In this document: positions 26,593 to 34,944 of the stretch, in pieces
How positions within the stretch are numbered: the stretch's first letter is position 1
Layout of the letters: each line of letters begins with the position of its first letter
From: Nocardioides seonyuensis
GTDB lineage: Bacteria; Actinomycetota; Actinomycetes; Propionibacteriales; Nocardioidaceae
Assembly (NCBI RefSeq): GCF_004683965.1
Contig: NZ_CP038436.1
Location: 2,356,001 to 2,420,000 of the forward strand
Direction of reading: 5' to 3'
Length of the DNA: 64,000 nt
Notes under the pieces: generated by a model
What the model was told of the DNA's origin: nothing
Databases searched by the model: none
The model's input: only the letters and a program-made list of their open reading frames with translations
Translations under genes and position numbers: made by a program

Positions 26593-26966
26593 GGCTCCAC
26601 CACGTCCAGGTCGCCTGCCCGCCGGGCGGCGAGGACCTGGCTCGCCGCTTCTACGTCGACGGGCTCGGCATGACCGAGGTCGAGAAGCCCGAGGACCTGC
26701 GCGCTCGTGGCGGCTGCTGGTTCCGGGCGTACGACGACGCGGGCGCCGTCACCGCCGAGGTCCACGTCGGCGTGGAGGAGCCGTTCACCCCCGCCCGCAA
26801 GGCTCACCCGGCGCTCCTCGTCGACGACCTCGCCAGCCTCGCCGCACGTCTGGAGGCCGCCGGTGTCGAGGTCGACTGGTCGCAACGGACGACCTTCGCG
26901 TCGTACGAGCGGTTCCACTGCTTCGACGCCCACGGCAACCGTCTCGAGGTCCTCGCGCCCGCCTGA
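26589..26966 (+). CDS. VOC family protein (glyoxalase-like)
   Basis: A 125-residue vicinal-oxygen-chelate protein, a single betaalphabetabetabeta pair: HHVQVACPPGGEDLARRFYVDGLGM at the start, KAHPALLVDDL midway and FDAHGNRLEVLAP at the end with the family's metal-position Glu. VOC proteins include lyases, dioxygenases and resistance proteins; substrate is unknown. It is translated from an ATGA overlap with tam. A CCCCC-TGC-GGGGG hairpin (26983-26995) follows. Confidence 0.85.
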   Translation: MRLHHVQVACPPGGEDLARRFYVDGLGMTEVEKPEDLRARGGCWFRAYDDAGAVTAEVHVGVEEPFTPARKAHPALLVDDLASLAARLEAAGVEVDWSQRTTFASYERFHCFDAHGNRLEVLAPA

Positions 26967-27016
26967 GTGGTGACCCAGCAGACCCCCTGCGGGGGACCTT
27001 CGACCCTGTCGAATAG

Positions 27017-27034
27017 ATGCCCCGGGGGTATACC
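27017..27034 (+). promoter_or_regulatory. Palindromic operator overlapping the promoter of the sulfur operon
   Basis: ATGCCCC-G-GGGGTAT (27017-27031) is a near-perfect palindrome of the C-run/G-run type bound by CsoR/CstR-family repressors. It overlaps a TATACC -10-like box that ends seven bases before the ATG. A second C5/G5 dyad lies upstream at 26983-26995. Regulation by a persulfide- or copper-sensing CsoR-type repressor is inferred; no such regulator is in the window. Confidence 0.45.
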
Positions 27035-27041
27035 TGGGGGC

Positions 27042-28298
27042 ATGAACGAGCAACAACCCCGCCTCCTCGTCCTCGGTGCCGGAACGGCCGGCACCATGGT
27101 TGCCAACCACGTGCGTCGCAGGCTTCCCCACTGGCAGGTCACCGTGGTCGCGCCCACCGACGTCCACGACTACCAGCCCGGCTACCTCTTCATCCCCTTC
27201 GGGATGAACAGCCCCGAGCAGATCCGCAGGAGCGCCGCCGCGCAGCTCCACGACGGCGTCACCGTGGTCACCGGCGAGGTCGACCTCGTCGACGCCGACG
27301 GCCAGGCCGTCCAGCTCGTCGACGGCACGAGGCTGGACTACGACCGCCTCGTCATCGCCACCGGTACCACGCCCCGTCCCGACCAGACCCCGGGCATGGA
27401 AGGGCCGCACTGGCACCGCGAGGTCGGCGAGTTCTACACCCGCGAGGGTGCGATCGCGCTGCGCGACCAGCTGGCGACCTTCGAGGGTGGCCGTCTGGTG
27501 ATGCACACCTGCGAGCTGCCCATCAAGTGCCCGGTCGCGCCGCTGGAGTTCACCTTCCTGGCCGACGACTGGCTGCGCCAGCACGGGCTGCGCGACCGCA
27601 CCGAGCTCGTCTTCGTCACCCCCCTCGACGGCGCGTTCACCAAGCCGGTCGCCGCGCGCGAGCTCGGCCACGCGCTCGAGGAGCGCGGCATCGTCGTCGA
27701 GACCGACTTCATGGTCGAGTCCGTCGATGGCGAGCGTCGCGTGCTGACGTCGTACGACGAGCGCGAGGTGCCGTTCGACCTCCTGGTGACGGTGCCGGTC
27801 AACATGGGGGCCGACTTCGTCGGACGGTCAGGCCTGGGCGACGAGCTCAACTACGTCACTGTCGACAAGCACACCCTGCAGTTCGCGCCCCGTCCCGGAG
27901 CCGCTCCGCACCCGGAGATCTTCGCCGTCGGCGACGCCGCCAACCTGCCCACCTCCAAGGCAGGCTCGGTCGCCCACTTCTCGGTGGAGGTGCTCGTGGG
28001 CAACCTGGTCGACCTCGACCGCGGCCGCCCGATGTCGCACTCCTTCGACGGCCACGCCAACTGCTTCGTGGAGTCCGGCCACGGCAAGGCCCTGCTGCTC
28101 GACTTCAACTACGAGACCGAGCCGCTGACCGGCACCTTCCCCCTCGCGGGCGTCGGGCCGCTGCAGCTGCTCAAGGAGAGCCGGCTCAACCACCTCTCCA
28201 AGCTCGCCTTCCGCCACGTCTACTGGAACGCGCTCCTGCCCGGGCGGCCCCTGGGACTGCCGAGCGCGATGTCCATGGCCGGCAAGCACCCCGAATGA
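27042..28298 (+). CDS. FAD-dependent oxidoreductase, sulfide:quinone reductase-like
   Basis: 418 residues with a flavoprotein disulfide reductase fold: LLVLGAGTAGTMVAN (FAD ADP loop), DRLVIATGTTPRPD, CELPIKCPVAPLEF with two Cys, and IFAVGDAANLPTSKAGS (second FAD motif). The CxxxxxCPxAPxE segment resembles the type III sulfide:quinone reductases, some of which carry selenocysteine at the second position; here it is Cys (TGC). SQRs oxidise sulfide at the membrane and pass electrons to quinone. Genes for DsrC/TusE- and DsrE-like proteins follow, supporting sulfur chemistry. ATG at 27042. Confidence 0.85.
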   Translation: MNEQQPRLLVLGAGTAGTMVANHVRRRLPHWQVTVVAPTDVHDYQPGYLFIPFGMNSPEQIRRSAAAQLHDGVTVVTGEVDLVDADGQAVQLVDGTRLDYDRLVIATGTTPRPDQTPGMEGPHWHREVGEFYTREGAIALRDQLATFEGGRLVMHTCELPIKCPVAPLEFTFLADDWLRQHGLRDRTELVFVTPLDGAFTKPVAARELGHALEERGIVVETDFMVESVDGERRVLTSYDEREVPFDLLVTVPVNMGADFVGRSGLGDELNYVTVDKHTLQFAPRPGAAPHPEIFAVGDAANLPTSKAGSVAHFSVEVLVGNLVDLDRGRPMSHSFDGHANCFVESGHGKALLLDFNYETEPLTGTFPLAGVGPLQLLKESRLNHLSKLAFRHVYWNALLPGRPLGLPSAMSMAGKHPE

Positions 28299-28330
28299 CC
28301 TCACACCAGTTCGACCGAGAAAGGCACGCC

Positions 28331-28645
28331 ATGCCCACCACCACCATCAACGGCCAACAGGTCGAGGTCAACGACGAGGGCTTCCTCGTCGACCCCTCGG
28401 TCTGGAACGAGGAGCTCGGGGCCGAGCTGGCCCGGCTCATCGGCATCACCATGACCGACGCCCACTGGGCGCCGATCCGCTTCCTGCGCGAGGACTACGC
28501 GGTGATGGGGGAGACCCCCACGCTGCGTCGCGTGCAGACCCAGACCGCCATCCCCGTCAGGGACCTGTTCGGGCTCTTCCCGGGCAAGCCGGCCAAGAAG
28601 ATGGCCTACGTCGCCGGCCTGCCCAAGCCGAAGGGATGTGTGTGA
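28331..28645 (+). CDS. TusE/DsrC family sulfur relay protein
   Basis: A 104-residue DsrC/TusE protein: NDEGFLVDPSVWNEELGAELA at the start, DAHWAPIRFLREDY in the middle and the flexible tail GLPKPKGCV ending with the invariant penultimate Cys. The second Cys of true DsrC, eleven residues upstream, is Ala here, so it fits single-Cys relay proteins rather than the dissimilatory sulfite reductase partner. It probably carries persulfide between the SQR-like and DsrE-like proteins. ATG 28331 has GAGAAAGG upstream; an in-frame ATG at 28295 is possible. Confidence 0.9.
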   Translation: MPTTTINGQQVEVNDEGFLVDPSVWNEELGAELARLIGITMTDAHWAPIRFLREDYAVMGETPTLRRVQTQTAIPVRDLFGLFPGKPAKKMAYVAGLPKPKGCV

Positions 28646-29178
28646 TGGCCGAGACCGAGACCGCGTTCGTGCCGGCGTTCGACGAGCCGTCCAGCGCCGG
28701 GCGCAAGCTCGCGATCATCTGCTCCAAGGGCAACCTCGACATGGCCTACCCCGGCCTGATCCTGGCCAACGCCGCTCTCGGCGAAGGGGTGGAGACGCAC
28801 CTCTTCTTCACCTTCTGGGGCTTCGACATGATCAACAAGAAGACGATGGGCGACCTGAAGTTCAGCTACCTCGGCAACACCGCGATGCACCCTCCGGGCA
28901 TGTTCGGCGTCGCGATGCCCCAGGGCATGGCCGGGATGCCGGGCGTCACCGCGCTGACCACCAAGATGATGAAGAAGCAGATCGCCGACCTCGACGTCCC
29001 GGAGGTGCCGGAGTTCCTCGAGCTCATCGAGGCCTCGGGTGGCCACCTGTGGGCGTGCCGGATGAGCGCGGACATGATGAAGCTCCACGAGGAGGACCTC
29101 TACGACGGCGTCGAGGGGATCATCTCCGCGGCCGACTTCATCGAGCTCACGGAGGGAGCGCAGCTGCTGTTCATCTGA
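28645..29178 (+). CDS. DsrE/DsrF/DrsH-like family protein
   Basis: A 177-residue DsrE-fold protein: RKLAIICSKGNLDMAYPGLILANAAL with Cys in the first loop, THLFFTFWGFDMI, a Met/Lys-rich middle, GHLWACRMSADMM with a second conserved Cys, and a hydrophobic C terminus. The family transfers sulfane sulfur, often with a DsrC/TusE partner and an SQR or rhodanese. The start overlaps the preceding stop (TGATG) and is preceded by a GAAGGGA site. It ends the three-gene sulfur operon. Confidence 0.9.
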   Translation: MAETETAFVPAFDEPSSAGRKLAIICSKGNLDMAYPGLILANAALGEGVETHLFFTFWGFDMINKKTMGDLKFSYLGNTAMHPPGMFGVAMPQGMAGMPGVTALTTKMMKKQIADLDVPEVPEFLELIEASGGHLWACRMSADMMKLHEEDLYDGVEGIISAADFIELTEGAQLLFI

Positions 29179-29324
29179 GCACGCCCTGAACGGCCAGAAC
29201 CCCTGATCTCGTCCGTGGTGTCCTCAGATGTCCTGGCCCGCAGGACTCGGGTGATATCCGGGGACCTTCACGCCTAGCGCCCCATGCATCGGGTGCAAGG
29301 CGGGAGACCCGGGTGCACAACAGG

Positions 29325-29341
29325 TTACTGACGAGTAATAT
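29325..29341 (+). promoter_or_regulatory. TetR-type operator over a leaderless promoter
   Basis: TTACT-GACG-AGTAA (29325-29338) is a palindrome like those bound by TetR-family regulators of fatty-acid genes. It overlaps TAATAT (29336-29341), which ends six bases before the ATG at 29348. No candidate regulator is adjacent. Confidence 0.5.
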
Positions 29342-29347
29342 GGCTCC

Positions 29348-29824
29348 ATGCCTGACGTCCTCCAGCTCTGGAAGAAGCTCACTCCGCTGCCCCAGGGCGA
29401 GCGCCTCTTCTCGATCGCCTTCAGCCAGATCGCGCCCTACTTCTCGACCGTCTCGCCTCGCTTCACCGTGCTCGAGCCCAACCACGTCGAGCTGGTGATC
29501 AAGAAGCGCCGCAAGGTGCACAACCACATCAAGACCGTGCACGTCATCGCCATCTGCAACGGCCTCGAGGCTGCGATGGGCGCGCTGGCCGAGGCGAGCG
29601 TGCCCGCCGACAAGCGCTGGATCCCCAAGGGCATGGACGTGACCTACCCGGCCAAGGCCGACACCGACATCACCTGCATCGCGGAGACCGACCCCGAGCA
29701 GTGGACCTCCGAGGACCCCGACGTCCCGGTGCGCGTGCGCGGGGTGCGCGAAGACGGCACCGTCGTCGTCGAGGGCGTGATCAGGCTCTGGGTGACCCCG
29801 AAGAGCCCGAAGACCAGGCGCTGA
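29348..29824 (+). CDS. DUF4442 domain hotdog-fold protein
   Basis: A 158-residue DUF4442 protein of the hotdog thioesterase superfamily. It has an amphipathic start (LQLWKKLTPLPQGERLFSIAF), the strand VELVIKKRRKVHNHIKTVHVIAICNGLEAAMG, which includes the hotdog helix, and late strands DITCIAETDP and VRGVREDGTVVVEGVIRLWV. An acyl-CoA thioesterase-like role is plausible but unproven. It is monocistronic, with a leaderless TAATAT promoter under a TetR-type palindrome, and converges on gluD 15 bp away. Confidence 0.82.
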   Translation: MPDVLQLWKKLTPLPQGERLFSIAFSQIAPYFSTVSPRFTVLEPNHVELVIKKRRKVHNHIKTVHVIAICNGLEAAMGALAEASVPADKRWIPKGMDVTYPAKADTDITCIAETDPEQWTSEDPDVPVRVRGVREDGTVVVEGVIRLWVTPKSPKTRR

Positions 29825-29839
29825 CCTCGCCGGCGCTGG

Positions 29840-30703
29840 TCACCGCGTCGGCTGCGTCGAGCCTTGGTCTTGCTCGCCGACCATCGAGACGCTGAGCATC
29901 TTCTTCTCGCCCACGAAGCGCTTCTGCACCCACGTCGCCAGCCACGTCAGCAGCAGGTTGACGGCGATGTAGAGAGAGGCGACCACGATCACGGTCTGGA
30001 ACTGGTTGCCGAACTCGCCGTAGATGGACTTGCCGATGCGCGTCAGCCCAGGGGCGAGGATCGCGTAGCCGAGGCTGGTGTCCTTGAGGGCGACGACCAT
30101 CTGGCTGATGATCGCGGGCAGCATGATCTTGACGGCCTGCGGCAGCAGGACGGTGACCATCACCTGGCTCTTGCGCATGCCGATCGCGTAGGCGGCCTCG
30201 GCCTGTCCCTTGGGTACGGCATTGATGCCGGCGCGGAACACCTCGGCGAGCACCGAGCCGTTGTAGAGCAGGAGGCCGAGCACGAGCGACCAGAAGGAGC
30301 CGATCCCGTCGCCGGTGCCGTAGGTGAAGAAGATGAAGATGATCAGCAGCAGGAGCGGCACTGCGCGGAAGAACTCGACGACGGCCCAGGACGGCCAGCG
30401 CAGCCAGGCATGCTCGGAGAGCTTGCCGATGCCGAAGACCAGGCCGAACACCACGGCGCCGAGGATCGCGAAGACGGCCGCCTGGACGGTCTGCCACAGG
30501 CCGTCGACCAGGAGCACGCGGATGTAGTCAGGGGTGAGGAACGGCTCCCACTTGTCGTAGACCAGCTCGCCCTCGTCGTTCATCCGCTTGACCACGAGCA
30601 GGATGGCGAGCACCAGCACCACCCACGCGGCAACGCTGTAGATCCGGTGCCGGGCGATGGTGCGGGGTCCGGGTGCGTCGAAGAGGACGTTGCCGCTGCT
30701 CAT
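29840..30703 (-). CDS. gluD: Glutamate ABC transporter permease GluD
   Basis: A 287-residue HisMQ-type permease: an N-terminal cytoplasmic stretch, a first helix, a periplasmic loop, then the core with EFFRAVPLLLLIIFIF and the EAA loop AEAAYAIGMRKSQVMVTVLLPQA that docks on the ATPase. It closes the gluABCD importer operon for glutamate or a related acidic amino acid. Its start overlaps the gluC stop by 4 bp. Confidence 0.92.
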   Translation of the reverse strand: MSSGNVLFDAPGPRTIARHRIYSVAAWVVLVLAILLVVKRMNDEGELVYDKWEPFLTPDYIRVLLVDGLWQTVQAAVFAILGAVVFGLVFGIGKLSEHAWLRWPSWAVVEFFRAVPLLLLIIFIFFTYGTGDGIGSFWSLVLGLLLYNGSVLAEVFRAGINAVPKGQAEAAYAIGMRKSQVMVTVLLPQAVKIMLPAIISQMVVALKDTSLGYAILAPGLTRIGKSIYGEFGNQFQTVIVVASLYIAVNLLLTWLATWVQKRFVGEKKMLSVSMVGEQDQGSTQPTR

Positions 30704-31353
30704 CGGGCCACCTGCCAGCGCCGCTCGAGGCGGCTGGCCCCGAAGGACATCAGCTCGACGATGATGACGTAGCCGAGGGCGAAGGTGAGGAAGATCAGCG
30801 GTCGGTCGTCGGCGTTGTTGTTGGTGAAGTAGCGCATGCGGCCGGTGGCCTCCATCAGGCCGAACACCGCGGCGATCGAGGTGTTCTTGGTCATGGCGAT
30901 GAGCGTGCTCACCAACGGAGGCACGATCGCGCGGAACGACTGGGGAAGGATGATCTGGCTCATCACCTGGGTGAAGGTCAACCCGATCGCGCGCGCTGCC
31001 TCGGCCTGGCCGAGGGCGACGGAGTTGACGCCGGAGCGGACGTTCTCGCAGACGAAGGCCGAGGTGTAGATGGTCATCGTGATGACGCCCTTCAGCAGGA
31101 AGGGCGTCTCGATGAACCAGCCGAGCGTGGGCGCGGCGATGAAGACGAAGATGAAGATGACCAGCAGTGGGGTGTTGCGCACGACCGAGACGTAGATCGA
31201 GGCGAACTGGCGCAGCACGGAGATGGGACCGACCCGCAGTGCGCCGAGGAGCGTGCCGAGGAAGAGCGAGGCCAGGCCGGAGAGGACGGTCAGCTGGATG
31301 GTCAGCCAGAACGCCTTGAGGACCAGGTCGAAGTTGTTGATCACGTCGTCCAC
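30700..31353 (-). CDS. gluC: Glutamate ABC transporter permease GluC
   Basis: A 217-residue HisMQ-type permease with VRNTPLLVIFIFVF and the EAA loop AEAARAIGLTFTQVMSQIILPQ. It pairs with GluD as a heterodimeric channel for GluB-delivered substrate. The gap to gluB upstream (90 bp) contains a strong hairpin, which separates it from the binding-protein gene. The proposed start is the first ATG of a typical permease. Confidence 0.92.
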   Translation of the reverse strand: MDDVINNFDLVLKAFWLTIQLTVLSGLASLFLGTLLGALRVGPISVLRQFASIYVSVVRNTPLLVIFIFVFIAAPTLGWFIETPFLLKGVITMTIYTSAFVCENVRSGVNSVALGQAEAARAIGLTFTQVMSQIILPQSFRAIVPPLVSTLIAMTKNTSIAAVFGLMEATGRMRYFTNNNADDRPLIFLTFALGYVIIVELMSFGASRLERRWQVAR

Positions 31354-31394
31354 GCAGTCACCTCCTGCGGAGCTCGGGGAATGGTCAGGGTGGT

Positions 31395-31429
31395 GGGTGG
31401 TGCCGGCCTGCAGCGGGCCGGCACCACCC
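31395..31429 (-). terminator. Intra-operon hairpin between gluB and gluC
   Basis: A perfect 14-bp GC-rich stem (31395-31408 with 31416-31429) around a 7-base loop, 15 bases after the gluB stop. There is no T-run. It probably acts as a partial terminator or 3' mRNA stabiliser, giving more binding protein than permease. Confidence 0.75.
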
Positions 31430-31443
31430 GGGTCACCGGTGCG

Positions 31444-32334
31444 TCACGCAGCCGGGCACTCGTCCATCTCCGGCGGCTCGGGCGTGTCGACACCCGAAGC
31501 TCCCAGGGTCGCCTCGAACGCGTCCTCCCAGTCGCCGTCGTCCTGTGCCTCGGTGATCGTGTCGACGATCCACTGGCACATCTCGGGCTTGTCCTGGCTG
31601 TAGCCCACGCCGTAGCGCTCCTCGGAGAAGGGCTCCACGACGACCTTGAGGTCGTCGGGGTGCTCGGCGGCGTAGCCGAGCAGGATCGCGCCGTCGGTGG
31701 TCATCGCGTCGACGGTGCCGTTGAGGACCTGGTCGACACACTCGGAGTAGGTGTCAAAGCCACGCGGCTTGGCGCCCTCGGCCTCGATGTTCTCGAGCGA
31801 CGTCGAGCCCGTCACCGAGCAGACCTCGGTGCCGGCGACGTCCTCGAGGCTCTCGATGTCGCTGTCGGACTTCACCAGCAGCTGCTGACCGGTCACGTAG
31901 TAGGGGCCGGCCTGGCCCACGACCTCGCGGCGCTCGTCGGTGATCGAGTAGGACGCGATCACCAGGTCGACCTCACCGGACTGGAGGAAGGGCTCGCGGT
32001 TGTCGGAGATCGTCTCCTTCCAGGTGATGTCCTCGGGCGCGATGCCGAGGTCGGCCGCCAGGATCTTGCCGATCTCGGGGTCGAACCCGACCGGCATGTC
32101 GTCGGTGGCGCCCTTGAAGCCGATGCCGGGCTGGTCGTACTTCACGCCGATGGTGATCTCGCCGGACTCGGCGAACTCCTTCATCGCGGTGCCGTCCTCG
32201 AACTCGTCGGCGGCGTTCTCGGCGACGTCGACGTCGACACCTTCGGCGCCTTCGTCACCGGCGTCACCGCACGCTGCCAGCGACAGCGCCAGCCCTGCGG
32301 TGGCGATGAGCGCCTTGGTCCTGGTGAATCTCAT
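31444..32334 (-). CDS. gluB: Glutamate-binding lipoprotein GluB
   Basis: A 296-residue family-3 solute-binding protein. The lipobox LAAC, with Cys22, anchors it to the membrane, followed by an acidic linker. GEITIGVKYDQPGIGFKG opens the binding fold, and IASYSITDERREVVGQAGPYYVTGQQLLV is the ligand-contact region typical of Glu/Gln/Asp binders. It hands substrate to GluCD. A purine-rich ribosome site precedes the ATG. Confidence 0.93.
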   Translation of the reverse strand: MRFTRTKALIATAGLALSLAACGDAGDEGAEGVDVDVAENAADEFEDGTAMKEFAESGEITIGVKYDQPGIGFKGATDDMPVGFDPEIGKILAADLGIAPEDITWKETISDNREPFLQSGEVDLVIASYSITDERREVVGQAGPYYVTGQQLLVKSDSDIESLEDVAGTEVCSVTGSTSLENIEAEGAKPRGFDTYSECVDQVLNGTVDAMTTDGAILLGYAAEHPDDLKVVVEPFSEERYGVGYSQDKPEMCQWIVDTITEAQDDGDWEDAFEATLGASGVDTPEPPEMDECPAA

Positions 32335-32385
32335 CTGGTTCTCCTTCTCTCCCGGCCAGAAGGCCTTCGTGGTTGATGGGGATGC

Positions 32386-33174
32386 TCAGTGCTTGAGGAT
32401 CTTGCCGAGGAAGTCCTTGGCGCGGTCGGAGGAGGGGTTGGTGAAGAACTCCTCGGGGGTGTTCTCCTCGACGATGGCGCCGTCGGCCATGAAGACGACG
32501 CGGTCGGCGGCGGTGCGGGCGAAGCCCATCTCGTGGGTCACCACGATCATGGTCATGCCCTGCTGGGCCAGGTCGACCATGACGTCGAGGACCTCCTTGA
32601 TCATCTCGGGGTCCAGCGCCGAGGTGGGCTCGTCGAAGAGCATCACCTTGGGCTCCATCGCGAGCGCCCGCGCGATGGCGACGCGCTGCTGCTGGCCGCC
32701 GGAGAGCTGGGCGGGGTACTTGTCGGCCTGGTGAGCCACGCCCACCCGCTCGAGCAGCTCGCGGGCCTTGGCCTCGGCCTCGGACTTCTTCATCCCGCGG
32801 ACCTTGATCGGGCCGAGCGTGACGTTCTCGAGGATCGTCTTGTGGGCGAAGAGGTTGAAGCTCTGGAAGACCATGCCCACCTCGGCACGCAGTGCCGCGA
32901 GCGTCTTGCCCTCCTGGGGGAGCTCCTTGCCGTCGAGGCTGATGAGCCCCGAGTCGATCGTCTCGAGGCGGTTGATCGTGCGGCACAGGGTCGACTTGCC
33001 CGACCCCGACGGCCCGATCACCACGACGACCTCGCCGCGCTTGACGGTGAGGTCGATGTCCTTGAGGGCGTGCAGGTCACCGAAGTGCTTCTGGACGTCC
33101 TTGAGCACCACGAGCGGCTCGCCGCGGCCACCCTCGGACAGGACGCCGTCGGACGTGTCCCCAGTCACAGTCAT
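32386..33174 (-). CDS. gluA: Glutamate ABC transporter ATP-binding protein GluA
   Basis: A 262-residue ATPase with [12 protein letters not shown] (Walker A), [16 protein letters not shown] (Q-loop), [15 protein letters not shown] (signature) and [14 protein letters not shown] (Walker B), and the VTHEMGFAR switch. The polar amino acid (GlnQ) subclass and the order A-B-C-D match the Corynebacterium glutamate system. ATG at 33174 follows TAGGTT by six bases, so the first gene is probably leaderless. Confidence 0.94.
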   Translation of the reverse strand: MTVTGDTSDGVLSEGGRGEPLVVLKDVQKHFGDLHALKDIDLTVKRGEVVVVIGPSGSGKSTLCRTINRLETIDSGLISLDGKELPQEGKTLAALRAEVGMVFQSFNLFAHKTILENVTLGPIKVRGMKKSEAEAKARELLERVGVAHQADKYPAQLSGGQQQRVAIARALAMEPKVMLFDEPTSALDPEMIKEVLDVMVDLAQQGMTMIVVTHEMGFARTAADRVVFMADGAIVEENTPEEFFTNPSSDRAKDFLGKILKH

Positions 33175-33180
33175 GTCGGC

Positions 33181-33186
33181 AACCTA
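33181..33186 (-). promoter_or_regulatory. -10 box of gluABCD (leaderless)
   Basis: On the minus strand TAGGTT ends six bases before the ATG of gluA. No -35 match is clear. Confidence 0.5.
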
Positions 33187-33268
33187 TCGGGCTCAGGCGA
33201 CTGCGGCCATGAAGGGCTCCATCACGATGAGGTCACGGTGGGTCCTGCCGACGTATCCTTGCCCGGTC

Positions 33269-34831
33269 ATGAGCACCACCACCGAACACGCCAACGCCCT
33301 TGGTCTCGAGACAGGGCTTAGTCCTTCCTCGACCATCGGGGAGCCCCGCACCTACCAGGTCCGCACCTACGGGTGCCAGATGAACGTCCACGACTCCGAG
33401 CGGCTCTCCGGCCTGCTGGAGGACGCGGGGTACGTCGCGTTCGACAAGGCGGGGGCTGGCGCCGACGCGCAGGCCGACGTCGTCGTCTTCAACACCTGCG
33501 CGGTGCGCGAGAACGCCGACAACAAGCTCTACGGCAACCTCAGCCACCTCGCCCCGGTCAAGGCCGCCAACCCCGACCTGCAGATCGCGGTCGGCGGGTG
33601 CATGGCGCAGAAGGACCGCGACACCATCCTCGAGCGGGCTCCCTACGTCGACGTCGTCTTCGGCACCCACAACATCGGCTCGCTGCCCGCTCTGCTCGAC
33701 CGCGCCCGCTCCCAGGCCGAGGCGCAGGTCGAGATCCTCGAGTCGCTCTCGGTCTTCCCCTCGACGCTGCCGACCAAGCGCGAGTCGGCGTACGCCGCGT
33801 GGGTCTCCATCTCCGTCGGCTGCAACAACACCTGCACGTTCTGCATCGTCCCGGCGTTGCGCGGCAAGGAGAAGGACCGCCGACCCGGCGAGATCCTCGC
33901 CGAGATCGAGGCGCTCGTCGCCGACGGCGTCACCGAGATCACCCTCCTGGGCCAGAACGTCAACGCCTACGGCGTGGAGTTCGGCGACCGCCAGGCCTTC
34001 TCCAGGCTGCTGCGCGCGTGCGGCTCGATCGAGGGGCTCGAGCGGGTGCGGTTCACCTCGCCCCACCCGGCCGAGTTCACCGACGACGTCATCGAGGCGA
34101 TGGCCGAGACCCCCAACGTCATGCCGTCGCTGCACATGCCGCTGCAGTCGGGCTCCGACCGCATCCTGCGCGAGATGCGCCGGTCCTACCGCCAGTCCAA
34201 GTACCTCGGGATCATCGAGCGTGTCCGCGCGGCCATCCCCGACGCGGCGATCACCACCGACATCATCGTCGGCTTCCCCGGCGAGACCGAGGAGGACTTC
34301 CGGGCCACCCTCGACGTGGTGCGGGCGGCGCGCTTCTCGGCCGCCTTCACCTTCCAGTACTCCAAGCGCCCCGGCACCCCCGCCGCCGTCCTCGACGACC
34401 AGGTCCCGCCCGACGTCGTGAAGGACCGCTACCAGCGTCTCGTCGCCCTCGTCGACGAGGTCGCCTGGGAGGAGAACAAGGCGCTCGTCGGTCGCACCCT
34501 CGAGCTGATGGTCGCCGAGGGCGAGGGCCGCAAGGACGCCGCGACCCGCCGGCTCTCCGGCCGGGCGCCCGACAACCGGCTCGTTCACTTCTCCGTCGAG
34601 GGGCTGGCAGAGGCCGACCTGCCGCGCCCGGGCGACATGGTGTCGGTGCAGGTCACCTACGCCGCGCCGCACCACCTGGTCGCCGACAAGCGGGTGCTCG
34701 GCGTCCGCCGCACCCGCGCCGGCGACGCCTGGGAGCGTCGTACGACGACCCCGGTCGCGACCGGCGTCGGTCTCGGCATGCCGTCGGTCGGCGTGCCGGC
34801 CCCGCTGTCGCCGGCGCCCGCCTGCGGCTGA
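33269..34831 (+). CDS. miaB: tRNA-2-methylthio-N6-dimethylallyladenosine synthase MiaB
   Basis: A 520-residue methylthiotransferase that thiomethylates i6A37 of tRNA, acting after MiaA, which is also here (37034). N-terminal UPF0004 cysteines are C36, C77 and C111; the radical-SAM cluster CNNTCTFC uses C185, C189 and C192; a C-terminal TRAM domain ends near residue 480. Residues 11-24, before the first strand, are encoded by dispersed repeat copy B, so the N-terminal extension is repeat-derived. ATG 33269 lies nine bases after TATCCT. A Pro/Ala-rich tail follows TRAM. Confidence 0.93.
   Translation: MSTTTEHANALGLETGLSPSSTIGEPRTYQVRTYGCQMNVHDSERLSGLLEDAGYVAFDKAGAGADAQADVVVFNTCAVRENADNKLYGNLSHLAPVKAANPDLQIAVGGCMAQKDRDTILERAPYVDVVFGTHNIGSLPALLDRARSQAEAQVEILESLSVFPSTLPTKRESAYAAWVSISVGCNNTCTFCIVPALRGKEKDRRPGEILAEIEALVADGVTEITLLGQNVNAYGVEFGDRQAFSRLLRACGSIEGLERVRFTSPHPAEFTDDVIEAMAETPNVMPSLHMPLQSGSDRILREMRRSYRQSKYLGIIERVRAAIPDAAITTDIIVGFPGETEEDFRATLDVVRAARFSAAFTFQYSKRPGTPAAVLDDQVPPDVVKDRYQRLVALVDEVAWEENKALVGRTLELMVAEGEGRKDAATRRLSGRAPDNRLVHFSVEGLAEADLPRPGDMVSVQVTYAAPHHLVADKRVLGVRRTRAGDAWERRTTTPVATGVGLGMPSVGVPAPLSPAPACG
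33301..33335. repeat. Dispersed hairpin repeat, copy B (inside miaB)
   Basis: Outer arms TGGTC/GACCA enclose an inner hairpin AGGGC-TTA-GTCCT, with the TCTCGAGAC linker seen in the other copies. It lies in frame in the N-terminal extension of miaB, before the conserved fold. Confidence 0.65.
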
Positions 34832-34833
34832 TC

Positions 34834-34880
34834 ATCGTGGAATCCCGAGGTCACCAGATGACCTCGGAGCTCCACGATCG
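34834..34880. repeat. 47-bp palindromic element, left copy
   Basis: Two stems of 8 and 9 bp separated by a 3x3 internal loop. It starts two bases after the miaB stop. The right copy at 35929 matches it at 41 of 47 positions in the same orientation, and the pair brackets the DUF559 gene. It may also terminate miaB. Confidence 0.85.
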
Positions 34881-34944
34881 TCTTGTCCACAGGTCCCGAC
34901 GCTGGCATCGCGGTGACCGCTCGTCTCCGCCATGGTGGTGCGGG

